The notes: a model not told the origin generated them from the sequence alone. Shown: positions 1 through 5,390, numbered from the stretch's first letter. The stretch: 5,535 nt of DNA from Oscillospiraceae bacterium (GCA_031280855.1 JAITGH010000135.1:1-5535); one strand, 5' to 3'. Translations and numbers: made by a program.

Positions 1-150
1 CGCGTAATCGCGCAGAAGCGCGTCAAGCTCCGCGTTGAACTCCGGGTCGAGCTTACAACGCTCGTACTCCGCTTCAAGCCGCGTAACCTCGTGCATTAGC
101 GTCTCCGGGATATACTGACCTCCGAAGCCGCCGAATCGTCCTCTTGTCAT
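1..150 (-). CDS. trpB: Tryptophan synthase beta chain, N-terminal 50 codons (cut by window edge)
   Basis: This is the start of the PLP-dependent subunit that joins indole and serine to make tryptophan, working as an alpha2-beta2 complex with TrpA. Only the first 50 residues are in the window. They begin MTRGRFGGFGGQYIPETLM, which matches the conserved TrpB N-terminus (G-[KR]-F-G-x-[FY]-GG-x-[YF]-[VI]-PE-T-L-M). The DPEFNAELDALLRDY stretch at residues 35-49 is the usual first helices. The PLP lysine and the other active-site residues lie beyond the edge. The ATG overlaps the trpF stop as ATGA (147-150), with a GAGGT-like ribosome site about 7 nt upstream, so translation is probably coupled to trpF. 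trpA would be expected next, outside the window. I see nothing abnormal in this fragment. The identification rests on a short but very characteristic sequence. Confidence 0.95.
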   Translation of the reverse strand, partial: MTRGRFGGFGGQYIPETLMHEVTRLEAEYERCKLDPEFNAELDALLRDYA

Positions 151-734
151 GCTTCGTACCTCACTATTTCTACTAATCGCTTGATCTTAGCGGCATCTTT
201 AACGCCGCCGGACTCCGCGCCGGAGCTTACGTCGACGGCGAACGGGTTAAGCCGAAGCGCGTCGCGGATGTTCGAGGCGTTAAGCCCGCCCGCGATGAAC
301 ACGGGCTTCCCGCACGCTATCACAGTGCTATGGTCGAACGCCGCGCCGGAGCCGCCGTCCGCGCCGTCGTATAGATGGTAATCGGCAAGCGCGTTAGCGA
401 CGTCACCGCGAGTCGCCCGAATCACCTGGATTACCGGGATCCCGCGCCGCTTAAGCTCCGCTATGTACGCGCCGTCCTCACCGCCGTGGAGCTGCGCGAT
501 CGCGATCGTACCGGAGTCATACAGGCTTGAAATAAGGCTTGAGTCTGCGTTCACGAAGACTCCGACGGGAGTAATGCGCGGGTCGAGCCGAGCTTGAAGC
601 CTCGCCGCACGCTCCGGCTCCACGCGGCGGCGACTGCCGTCCGCGAATACGAAGCCCGCGTAGTCCGGTAACGCGGCGTTCACCGCGTCTACGCACTCGT
701 CACGCGTCAATCCGCAGATCTTGAGCTTCACCAT
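147..734 (-). CDS. trpF: Phosphoribosylanthranilate isomerase
   Basis: TrpF carries out the Amadori rearrangement of phosphoribosylanthranilate to CdRP, in the cytoplasm, between TrpD and TrpC. The 195-residue protein has the normal length for a free-standing single-domain TIM barrel. Visible family motifs are KICGLT at residues 5-10 with the general-base Cys7, GFVFADGSRR at 27-36, VGVFVN at 57-62, QLHGGED at 81-87, Asp123 in the LYDGADGGSG segment as the likely general acid, FIAGGL at 146-151 and VDVSSGAESGGVKD at 167-180 (phosphate-binding end of the barrel). The start codon lies inside the last trpC codons (7-nt overlap, 728-734), preceded by GAGGTG about 7 nt upstream. The stop overlaps the trpB start. 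In many Proteobacteria trpF is fused to trpC; here the two are separate, which fits a Bacillota-type operon. Confidence 0.97.
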   Translation of the reverse strand: MVKLKICGLTRDECVDAVNAALPDYAGFVFADGSRRRVEPERAARLQARLDPRITPVGVFVNADSSLISSLYDSGTIAIAQLHGGEDGAYIAELKRRGIPVIQVIRATRGDVANALADYHLYDGADGGSGAAFDHSTVIACGKPVFIAGGLNASNIRDALRLNPFAVDVSSGAESGGVKDAAKIKRLVEIVRYEA

Positions 735-1516
735 GCCGCCGCACCTCGCAACTCTTGCATGAGCGCGGACTTGTCAGGCGCGAGCATAAACGCTTCCCCG
801 ATAAGCGCGGCGTCGGGGTGCGCGGACTCGAGAGCGCGCACGTCCGCCGCGACTCGTATGCCGCTTTCCGCGACGAACGTCACGCTTTCAGGCACGCATT
901 GCCGCAGTCGAGCGATTACGCCAAGATCGACCTCGAACGTGCGCAGGTCTCGAGCGTTCACGCCGACGATTCGCGCACCGGCGGCGAGCGCTCGCTTAAC
1001 CTCCGGCTCCGACCGCGTCTCCACGAGTGCGGACAGACCCAGCGATTCCGCAAGCTCACGGAATCGCTCAAGCTCCGCGTCGCTTAAGATTGCGGCGATC
1101 AGCAAAATCGCGGACGCGCCCAACAGCTTCGACTCGTAGACCTGGTACTCGGTAACCGTGAAATCCTTACGGAGCGCGGGAATCGCGACCTCGCGGGTAA
1201 TCTCACGCAGGTACGCGCCGCTTCCGAGGAAGTACTCCGGCTCCGTAAGCACGCTAATCGCGTCCGCGCCCGCGACGGCGTAGTCTCGCGCAATCTCAAG
1301 GTACGGGAAGTGCTCCGCAATTACGCCCTTCGACGGCGACGCTTTCTTAACCTCGCAGATGAAGCTCAGCCCCGGTTTTCGCAGGGAGAGTTCAAACGGG
1401 AACTCGCCCGTCGGCGCGGCGAGAGCCGCGTCTCTGACGCGCTCGAGCGGAACCTCGCGCTCGGCTTCAATAACGCGAGTTCGAGTGCTCGCGACAATCT
1501 TGTCGAGAATCGTCAT
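728..1516 (-). CDS. trpC: Indole-3-glycerol phosphate synthase
   Basis: TrpC decarboxylates and cyclises CdRP to indole-3-glycerol phosphate. The 262-residue length is typical of a monofunctional TrpC TIM barrel. The active-site set is complete and correctly spaced compared with the Sulfolobus enzyme: Glu55 and Lys57 in CEVKKASPSKG, Lys117 in RKDF, Glu166 in LVETR, Asn187 in VNARDL, and Glu217-Ser218 in AESGI. The offsets from Sulfolobus numbering are +4 for the first two and a constant +7 after that, as expected for one small insertion. The phosphate site is the IGEAFM segment near 239-244. The ATG overlaps the trpD stop as ATGA (1513-1516), with a GAGAGGG ribosome site about 9 nt upstream. 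The 3' end overlaps trpF by 7 nt. No anomaly is visible. Confidence 0.97.
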   Translation of the reverse strand: MTILDKIVASTRTRVIEAEREVPLERVRDAALAAPTGEFPFELSLRKPGLSFICEVKKASPSKGVIAEHFPYLEIARDYAVAGADAISVLTEPEYFLGSGAYLREITREVAIPALRKDFTVTEYQVYESKLLGASAILLIAAILSDAELERFRELAESLGLSALVETRSEPEVKRALAAGARIVGVNARDLRTFEVDLGVIARLRQCVPESVTFVAESGIRVAADVRALESAHPDAALIGEAFMLAPDKSALMQELRGAAAW

Positions 1517-2532
1517 GTTTCCAGCCCTCTCGACAGTCTGACATAGTCTTCCAGCTTTTGCAGAGCCTCGCCGCTGTCGATGAGCCGACGTGCAGAGTCG
1601 ATCGCGCTTAGTATCGAGCGTTCACGCTTCGCGACGCGGATCGCGGCGGCGGAGTTCAGCAGCACCGCGTCGCGCCGTGCGCCCGTCTCCTTACCGGAGA
1701 GTATCGCACGCGTAATCGCCGCGTTCTCCTCGGGCGTTCCGCCAAGCAGCTCCGACTTGTCGCACCGCTGCAGCCCGTAGTCTTCCGGATGGATTACGTA
1801 ATTAGTGAACTCGCCGTCGCGTACCTCACAGATTCGGGTGTCCGAGCTTACGGAAAGCTCGTCAAGCCCGTCCGCGCCGTAGACGACCATCGCGTCCTTG
1901 ACGCCAAGATTCGCCAGCACCTGCGCGAGCGGCTCCACAAGATCCTCCGAGTATACGCCGAGCAACTCCATATTCGCTCCGGCGGGATTGACCAGCGGAC
2001 CCAGTATGTTGAAGATTGTGCGTATGCCCAGCTCCCGCCGTACGGGCGCGACGTACTTCATCGCGATGTGGTAGTTCTGCGCGAATAGGAAGCAGAATCC
2101 GGTGCGCTCAAGCAGAGCGAGGCTGCGCTCCGGCGGCACCATGATGTCCGCACCCAGCGCCTCGAGCACGTCGGCAGCTCCGCATTTGCTCGACGCCGCT
2201 CGGTTACCGTGCTTCGCAACCGGGATACCCGCCGCGCTTATGACGAACGCGGACGTCGTCGAGATGTTGAACGTGTTCGCACGGTCGCCGCCCGTTCCGA
2301 CGATCTCCAGCACGTCCATGTTATGCAGCAGCCGCACGCAGTGCTTCCGCATTCCGGCGGCGGACGCGGTTATCTCGTCGATCGTCTCGCCCTTCATGCT
2401 CATCGCCGTCAGGAACGACGCCATTTGGATCTGGCTTGCGCCGCCCGTCATGATCTCGTCCATCACGGCTTCCGACTCCGCATAGGTTAGGTTCTGCTTC
2501 AATGCGGCTTTCTTGATCGCTTCGACTATCAT
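1513..2532 (-). CDS. trpD: Anthranilate phosphoribosyltransferase
   Basis: TrpD transfers the phosphoribosyl group of PRPP to anthranilate. With the start at 2532 the protein has 339 residues, the usual family length. Motifs are GTGGD at residues 79-83 (PRPP pyrophosphate loop), NISTTSAF at 89-96, KHGNR at 107-111, SSKCGAADVLEALG at 114-127, RTIFNILGPLVNPA at 171-184 and DGLDE at 221-225 (metal and anthranilate region). An in-frame ATG at 2673 would add 47 residues with a Cys-rich, non-homologous start. I rejected it because family homology begins at MIVEAIKKA and the extra codons lie in a probable inserted element. The ribosome site at the chosen start is weak (GGGTAAGA). This is the only gene here without an upstream overlap: 153 nt separate it from trpG. 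Its 3' end overlaps trpC by ATGA. There is no amidotransferase fusion; that function is encoded by trpG. Confidence 0.96.
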   Translation of the reverse strand: MIVEAIKKAALKQNLTYAESEAVMDEIMTGGASQIQMASFLTAMSMKGETIDEITASAAGMRKHCVRLLHNMDVLEIVGTGGDRANTFNISTTSAFVISAAGIPVAKHGNRAASSKCGAADVLEALGADIMVPPERSLALLERTGFCFLFAQNYHIAMKYVAPVRRELGIRTIFNILGPLVNPAGANMELLGVYSEDLVEPLAQVLANLGVKDAMVVYGADGLDELSVSSDTRICEVRDGEFTNYVIHPEDYGLQRCDKSELLGGTPEENAAITRAILSGKETGARRDAVLLNSAAAIRVAKRERSILSAIDSARRLIDSGEALQKLEDYVRLSRGLET

Positions 2533-2537
2533 AGTTC

Positions 2538-2550
2538 TTACCCATTTTCC
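2538..2550. repeat. Direct repeat, trpD-side copy, flanking the trpG-trpD insert
   Basis: TTACCCATTTTCC on the plus strand matches the trpG-side copy at 2686-2697 except for one extra T. The minus-strand reading, GGAAAATGGGTAA, sits 5 nt before the trpD start and provides its weak ribosome site. The other copy contains the trpG stop codon. The pair looks like a target-site duplication of 12-13 bp, but it could also be chance or a recombination scar. Confidence 0.6.
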
Positions 2551-2558
2551 GGTATTGT

Positions 2559-2682
2559 CAGAAATTTGTTGTAGTACGAGGATAACGACCGCCGCTGTAT
2601 CGTTTTTCACCGCTCCATCATTGCATAAGTGAGGCGTGGAAAAACAGCAAGGGAGGCAGACGAAGTAATACACAAATTTCTG
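2559..2682. mobile_element. Putative MITE-like insertion between trpG and trpD (no transposase)
   Basis: The ends are inverted repeats. CAGAAATTTGT (2559-2569) is an exact inverse of 2672-2682, and the match continues inward as TGTA-x-TAC with one indel and one mismatch, giving about 17 matches over 19 columns. Inside, GTTTTTC and GAAAAAC (near 2602-2608 and 2639-2645) form a second, imperfect palindrome, so the segment could fold into a long hairpin. Near-identical direct repeats lie just outside (2538-2550 and 2686-2697). Taking out the segment plus one direct repeat leaves the trpG stop 5 nt before the trpD ATG, as tight as the other junctions. There is no room for a transposase, so mobility would need one in trans. 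The element boundaries are uncertain because the gaps between direct and inverted repeats are 3 nt on one side and 8 nt on the other. The repeats are seen directly; that the segment is mobile is inferred. Confidence 0.5.
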
Positions 2683-2685
2683 GCT

Positions 2686-2697
2686 TTACCCATTTCC
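2686..2697. repeat. Direct repeat, trpG-side copy, flanking the trpG-trpD insert
   Basis: TTACCCATTTCC overlaps the last codons and TAA stop of trpG. It is nearly identical to 2538-2550 on the other side of the inverted-repeat segment. If this is a target-site duplication, the element landed exactly at the trpG stop codon and left both flanking reading frames intact. Confidence 0.6.
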
Positions 2698-3258
2698 TTT
2701 CATGAAGTTGTGCAGTATCCGCCCGCCAAGCGGCGTGAGCACCGATTCCGGGTGGAATTGCAGACCGTAAAGCTCCCGACCTTGCAGCCGCACTCCCATG
2801 ACCTCACCATCGTCTGCGCGAGCGATAACCTCCAGCTCCGGCGGTAGAGTCTGCTCAAGCGCCGCAAGCGAGTGATACCGCGCACCCTGAATCCGCTCCG
2901 GCAACCCCGCGAAGATCGGGCACGCAGTGTCGAGCGTCAGCTCCGACTGCTTGCCGTGCATCAGCGACTTCGCGTAGCCGACCGTCGCGCCGTAGGTCTC
3001 GCAAATCGCCTGATGCCCGAGGCAAACGCCGAGGATCGGGATCCGACCCGCGAATCGCCGTATCACGGACTCGCACTCGCCCGCGTCCGACGGTCTACCC
3101 GGACCCGGCGAGATGATGATACGCTCCGGGCGCAGCCGCTCGACCTCGTCCGGCGTGATTGCGTCGTTACGCACTACCGTAATATTCGCCTCGATCGTTC
3201 CCGCCATCTGGTAAAGATTGTACGAAAAACTGTCGTAATTGTCGATAAGCAGTATCAT
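2686..3258 (-). CDS. trpG: Anthranilate synthase component II (glutamine amidotransferase)
   Basis: TrpG hydrolyses glutamine and passes ammonia to TrpE, forming the anthranilate synthase complex. The 190-residue, single-domain class I amidotransferase has the full triad: Cys79 in GVCLGHQ, and His169 and Glu171 in FHPES. Other family landmarks are LIDNYDSFSYNL at residues 4-15, SPGPGRPSDAG at 50-60 (oxyanion region), the MHGK segment at 100-103 and RYHSL at 127-131. The start overlaps the trpE stop as ATGA (3255-3258), which fits stoichiometric, coupled synthesis of the two subunits. TrpG and PabA are close relatives and some Bacillota share one protein between tryptophan and folate synthesis. 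The operon position supports the tryptophan role but does not exclude dual use. The stop codon lies in a direct repeat next to a putative small insertion. Confidence 0.96.
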   Translation of the reverse strand: MILLIDNYDSFSYNLYQMAGTIEANITVVRNDAITPDEVERLRPERIIISPGPGRPSDAGECESVIRRFAGRIPILGVCLGHQAICETYGATVGYAKSLMHGKQSELTLDTACPIFAGLPERIQGARYHSLAALEQTLPPELEVIARADDGEVMGVRLQGRELYGLQFHPESVLTPLGGRILHNFMKGNG

Positions 3259-4715
3259 CGCGCACCCGCTTTCTCAAGCGCAAGCTTGACCGCCTGCAAC
3301 TTGTTAGAGCACTCCCGGAACTCCGTCTCCGCCACGCTGTCCGCCACTATCCCCGCGCCGGAGCGTATGAACACCCGCCCATTCTTCTTGAACGCGATCC
3401 GAATCGCAATGCACGTGTCCATCTCGCCGCTTAACCCAAGGTAGCCGATCGCGCCGCCGTAGATCCCGCGCCGACCGCACTCAAGCTCGCTGATTATCTC
3501 GCACGCCTTGAACTTCGGTGCGCCCGACAGAGTACCCGCCGGAAGCAGCGCGTCAATCGCGCCGATTCCGCCGACCCCCTCGCGAATCGTACCCGTCACC
3601 GTCGAGCCGATGTGCATAACGTGCGAGAATCGCTCGATCGTCCGATACTCGTCGACGCTGACGCTGCCGAACTGCGCGATCTTGCCGATGTCGTTACGCC
3701 CCAGGTCGACCAGCATGTTGTGCTCCGCAAGTTCCTTCGGATCGCGCAGCAGCTCGTCCGCCAGCCGCTCATCTTCGTCGGCAGTCGCGCCGCGAGGGCG
3801 CGTGCCCGCCAGCGGGAATGTGGTGACAGTCTCACCGCGAAGCCTGACGAGAGTCTCCGGCGCGGAGCCCGCGATCTCCACGTCGTCGCTCGAAAAATAG
3901 AACATGTACGGCGACGGGTTCGACTCCCGCAAGATCTCGTACGTACCGAACAGTGAGCCCTCCGCGTCCGCGTCCCAGCGGTTCGACAGCACGACTTGGA
4001 AGATATCGCCCTCACGGATACGCTGTTTCGCAAGCTCGACCATCTCGCAATAGCGGGCTTCGCCGAATAGCGGGCGGAACTCCGACGTTAGCCGCAGCGG
4101 AGCGGGCGTAACCGCAGCGCCCTCGAACACTACGCGCTTCAAATCCAGCAGAGTCTGCCGCCCCCGGGCGTAGTTCTCCTCAAGCGCGTCGGTGCGGATA
4201 TTGACGATCAGCAGGATCGTGCCCTCAAGCCGATCGAACGCGATAACCTTGTCGAACAGCATGAGATCGACGTCCTTGAAGTTCTCGTCGTCGCCGCCGC
4301 TAAGCCGGAGCTTAGGCTCCGAGTACCGCACGTACTCGTACGAGAAGTAACCGACAAGCCCGCCCGTGAACGGTGGCAGGAAGTCGAGCCGCGGTCCGCG
4401 GTTATCCTCCAGCACTCGCCGAATGCTCTCACCCGGATCGTCAGTAGTCGCGGAGAAATCCGCTCCGCTGCGGATCAGCAGATTACCGTCGGAGCAGGTA
4501 AGCTCCAGCTTCGGGTCGTACCCGATGAACGTGTAGCGCCCGTCGCCGCCGGAACGCTCCGCGCTTTCAAGGATGAAGCAGTGCCTCGACAGCCCGCGAA
4601 GCACGTTGAACACGTGCGACGGCGTCAGCCCGCCCGCGTCGGCGGACTCGTACAGCGGTACGGTGTTGAACCCGTGCGCAAGCTTCTGCGCGAACTCGAA
4701 GTTCATTGGTTGCAT
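3255..4715 (-). CDS. trpE: Anthranilate synthase component I
   Basis: TrpE converts chorismate and ammonia to anthranilate, the committed step. It has 486 residues from the ATG at 4715. The N-terminal domain carries the tryptophan feedback site, with FILES at residues 47-51 in place of the common LLES. The chorismate-binding domain follows with DIFQVVLSNR at 237-246, NPSPYMFYF at 266-274, GSAPE at 283-287, PLAGTRPRG at 301-309, HNMLVDLGRND at 332-342, PAGTLSGAPK at 392-401, GIYGGAIGY at 417-425 and GAGIVADS at 453-460. The PLAGTRPRG form with the AGTLSGAPK motif marks TrpE/PabB rather than an isochorismate enzyme, and the operon decides for TrpE. The start at 4715 has a G-run ribosome site 9 nt upstream and gives an N-terminus that lines up with the family. 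An in-frame ATG at 4787 lies inside the leader terminator and was rejected; ATG 4706 is a possible alternative. The stop overlaps trpG. Confidence 0.96.
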   Translation of the reverse strand: MQPMNFEFAQKLAHGFNTVPLYESADAGGLTPSHVFNVLRGLSRHCFILESAERSGGDGRYTFIGYDPKLELTCSDGNLLIRSGADFSATTDDPGESIRRVLEDNRGPRLDFLPPFTGGLVGYFSYEYVRYSEPKLRLSGGDDENFKDVDLMLFDKVIAFDRLEGTILLIVNIRTDALEENYARGRQTLLDLKRVVFEGAAVTPAPLRLTSEFRPLFGEARYCEMVELAKQRIREGDIFQVVLSNRWDADAEGSLFGTYEILRESNPSPYMFYFSSDDVEIAGSAPETLVRLRGETVTTFPLAGTRPRGATADEDERLADELLRDPKELAEHNMLVDLGRNDIGKIAQFGSVSVDEYRTIERFSHVMHIGSTVTGTIREGVGGIGAIDALLPAGTLSGAPKFKACEIISELECGRRGIYGGAIGYLGLSGEMDTCIAIRIAFKKNGRVFIRSGAGIVADSVAETEFRECSNKLQAVKLALEKAGAR

Positions 4716-4724
4716 TGCGTGTAA

Positions 4725-4730
4725 CCCCCC
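4725..4730 (-). promoter_or_regulatory. Ribosome binding site of trpE (G6 run)
   Basis: The minus strand reads AAATGGGGGGTTACACGCAATG. A run of six G lies 9 nt before the ATG at 4715 and is the only purine-rich tract in reach. It can pair with the CCUCC core of 16S rRNA only through part of the run and G-U pairs, so it is an atypical site. It supports 4715 over 4706 (18 nt away) and over 4787 (no site). Confidence 0.6.
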
Positions 4731-4766
4731 ATTTCTCGGCAAGTGCCGTAACATCGCCGGGGCGAC

Positions 4767-4818
4767 AAAAAGATCCGCCCTCGACATTTTCGCTGCTGCG
4801 AATACAACAAGGACGGAT
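4767..4818 (-). terminator. Leader terminator of the trp T-box
   Basis: The minus strand reads ATCCGTCC (4818-4811), a 30-nt loop, GGGCGGAT (4780-4773), then CTTTTTG. The 8-bp helix has one G-U pair and is followed by five T, the form of an intrinsic terminator. The loop itself contains a small perfect hairpin, TTCGC-AGCA-GCGAA (4802-4789). The 5' arm of the terminator is also the 3' side of the antiterminator, so the two folds exclude each other. This is the switch that stops transcription before trpE when tRNA-Trp is charged. Confidence 0.88.
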
Positions 4819-4842
4819 TCTTAAATCCGCGGTACCACCTTG
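4808..4842 (-). promoter_or_regulatory. T-box antiterminator
   Basis: Helix A1 is CAAGG (4842-4838) with CCTTG (4812-4808). Helix A2 is CGGAT (4829-4825) with ATCCG (4818-4814) around a TTAAGA loop. Between them lies the bulge TGGTACC, whose first four bases UGGU (4837-4834) pair with the 3' NCCA of uncharged tRNA. The ATCCGTCC arm is shared with the terminator. The base opposite tRNA position 73 is U. Confidence 0.92.
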
Positions 4843-4979
4843 ATTCGGGACCCTGCTCACTTCCGAAACTTGCGAGAGAATCGCCGCACTTAGCGGAGTG
4901 CCGACACACTCCCGGCAACTGACGTATGCCAAACGTCGCGGGATAATAAGCTCACGCTTGAGCCGTTCGCCGCGCCCTC

Positions 4980-5080
4980 AACGGACCATTGTGACGAGCC
5001 GTACGCCGCCGGTTCACACCCTCCCGGCTCTCTGACCGCCGATCGCTCGGCGTGACTCTGCGCTCGTTTTTACTTCCGTC
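4980..5080 (-). promoter_or_regulatory. T-box Stem I with UGG specifier loop
   Basis: The lower helix is GACGGA (5080-5075) with TCCGTT (4985-4980), with one G-U pair. The upper helix is ACGAGC (5067-5062) with GCTCGT (4999-4994). Between them, AGTAAAA faces CACAATGG. The AGTA is the usual loop-E side, and UGG (4988-4986), the Trp codon, abuts the lower helix. The distal part has GCCGG (5028-5024) paired with CCGGC (5012-5008) around the GAGGGTGTGAA loop, preceded by AGAGAG as in typical T-boxes. An extra 16-nt perfect hairpin (5037-5052) with a GCGA tetraloop sits between the AGTA motif and AGAGAG. The base after the specifier is U, where a purine is more usual. Confidence 0.82.
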
Positions 5081-5095
5081 TCAACAGTTTCGTAC

Positions 5096-5124
5096 ATTAT
5101 ACCACACTTTCACCCATTTGTCAA
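5096..5124 (-). promoter_or_regulatory. trp operon promoter (perfect SigA consensus)
   Basis: The minus strand reads TTGACA (5124-5119), a 17-nt spacer, then TATAAT (5101-5096), with TGG just before the -10 box as an extended -10 (TGnTATAAT). Transcription should start near 5089-5090 and enter the T-box leader directly. An A-rich tract just upstream (AAAAAA at 5134-5129 and AAAATTT near 5151-5145) could act as an UP element. A strong promoter fits an operon controlled afterwards by a T-box terminator. Confidence 0.93.
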
Positions 5125-5144
5125 GCACTTTTTTACACTTTCAC
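5104..5144. repeat. Paired 10-bp direct repeat at the trp promoter
   Basis: ACACTTTCAC (plus strand) occurs at 5104-5113, inside the spacer of the trp promoter, and again at 5135-5144, just upstream of its -35 box. The copies are 31 bp apart, about three helical turns, so they lie on the same DNA face. That could be a protein binding pair, but the region is AT-rich and chance cannot be excluded. Confidence 0.35.
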
Positions 5145-5192
5145 AAATTTTGGCAGATTGTCACAATAACAGCCGCGCTATAAGCCGGTATT

Positions 5193-5220
5193 TTGCGCAC
5201 TTTGCACAAACTTAGCGCAA
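5193..5220. repeat. Inverted repeat upstream of the plus-strand promoter
   Basis: TTGCGC (5193-5198) and GCGCAA (5215-5220) form a perfect 6-bp dyad with a 16-bp spacer. The spacer contains TTTGCACAAA (5201-5210), itself nearly a palindrome with almost the same centre. The TTTGCAC word occurs again at 5241-5247 in the spacer of the plus promoter. It could be an operator centred about 63 bp before the predicted start. No regulator is encoded in the window. Confidence 0.35.
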
Positions 5221-5234
5221 CTGCAAGAAAACAC

Positions 5235-5263
5235 TTGACATTTGCACTGTTTTGTGGTATAAT
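5235..5263 (+). promoter_or_regulatory. Second promoter with perfect consensus, divergent from trp
   Basis: TTGACA (5235-5240), a 17-nt spacer and TATAAT (5258-5263), again with TGG before the -10 box. The predicted start is near 5269-5270. It shares the string TGTGGTATAAT with the trp promoter but points the other way. No convincing reading frame follows within the window; the transcript would begin with the repeat-rich, foldable region at 5277-5436. It could serve a small RNA, a gene beyond the right edge, or a leftover mobile element. Confidence 0.8.
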
Positions 5264-5276
5264 AGTGTAGTCGTTG

Positions 5277-5390
5277 GGAATTAGTAGATAGGAATTAGTG
5301 CGAGGGACGACGGGAGTGCTCCTGCGGACATGCACTGCTACTTCCTACATCACCTCCGCAGAATCACCGTAACCCCCGTCCCCTAATTCC
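5277..5390. repeat. Nested inverted repeats downstream of the divergent promoter (possible structured RNA)
   Basis: GGAATTAGT occurs twice (5277-5285 and 5291-5299). The second copy can pair with CTAATTCC at 5383-5390. Inside that helix GGGAC (5304-5308) pairs with GTCCC (5378-5382), and further in CTGCGG (5322-5327) pairs with CCGCAG (5356-5361). The result is a long interrupted hairpin of about 100 nt starting some 20 nt after the predicted transcription start. An alternative 5' hairpin pairs GTCGT (5270-5274) with ACGAC (5307-5311). No known RNA family is recognised. It may instead be a REP-like intergenic repeat; GGGGAC-plus-G-run words are common in such elements. Confidence 0.5.

Larger units (their letters stand above)
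4767..5089 (-). promoter_or_regulatory. T-box riboswitch leader of the trp operon (tRNA-Trp sensing)
   Basis: The transcribed leader between the promoter and trpE has the T-box elements in order: Stem I with an AGTA motif (5074-5071), a distal CAGAGAG-CCGG...GGTGTGAACCGG segment (about 5034-5008), the UGG specifier (4988-4986), intermediate hairpins, the conserved AAGGTGGTACCGCGG (4841-4827) and a terminator. Uncharged tRNA-Trp pairs its anticodon with the specifier and its NCCA end with the T-box bulge. This stabilises the antiterminator and lets RNA polymerase reach trpE. Intermediate hairpins visible include GCTCA-AGCG-TGAGC (near 4963-4950), GACGT...ACGTC (near 4937-4921) and TTCGG...CCGAA (4867-4844); the last is a Stem III candidate. 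Only one T-box unit is present, not a tandem pair. I see no leader peptide with Trp codons and no TRAP-type GAG/UAG repeats. Confidence 0.94.

Noticed and set aside
2533..2673. A 47-residue N-terminal extension of TrpD from the ATG at 2673
   Set aside because: It starts inside an inverted repeat of the putative insertion, and family homology begins only at 2532.
2872..3444. Long plus-strand open frame of 190 codons opposite trpG and trpE
   Set aside because: It is antisense to well-conserved genes, very Arg-rich, and spans the trpE-trpG overlap; a typical shadow frame of GC-rich coding DNA.
4716..4787. A 24-residue N-terminal extension of TrpE from the ATG at 4787
   Set aside because: The ATG lies in the loop of the leader terminator, has no ribosome site, and the added residues do not resemble TrpE N-termini; 4715 gives a normal protein.
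4843..4980. A second, tandem T-box as seen in some trp operons
   Set aside because: Only one GGTGGTACCGCG motif and one Stem I are present; the hairpins here fit Stems II and III of a single unit.
4767..5089. Peptide-type trp attenuator or TRAP binding site in the leader
   Set aside because: I found no short frame with tandem Trp codons and no series of GAG/UAG triplets; the T-box elements explain the leader fully.
5141..5335. A 64-codon minus-strand frame across the intergenic region
   Set aside because: It covers the plus-strand promoter and AT-rich spacer, has no ribosome site and no recognisable protein features.
5330..5386. An 18-residue plus-strand frame (starts MHCYFLHHLRR) after the divergent promoter
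   Set aside because: There is no well-placed ribosome site, it ends inside the tandem repeat, and it lies in a region better explained by RNA or DNA structure.
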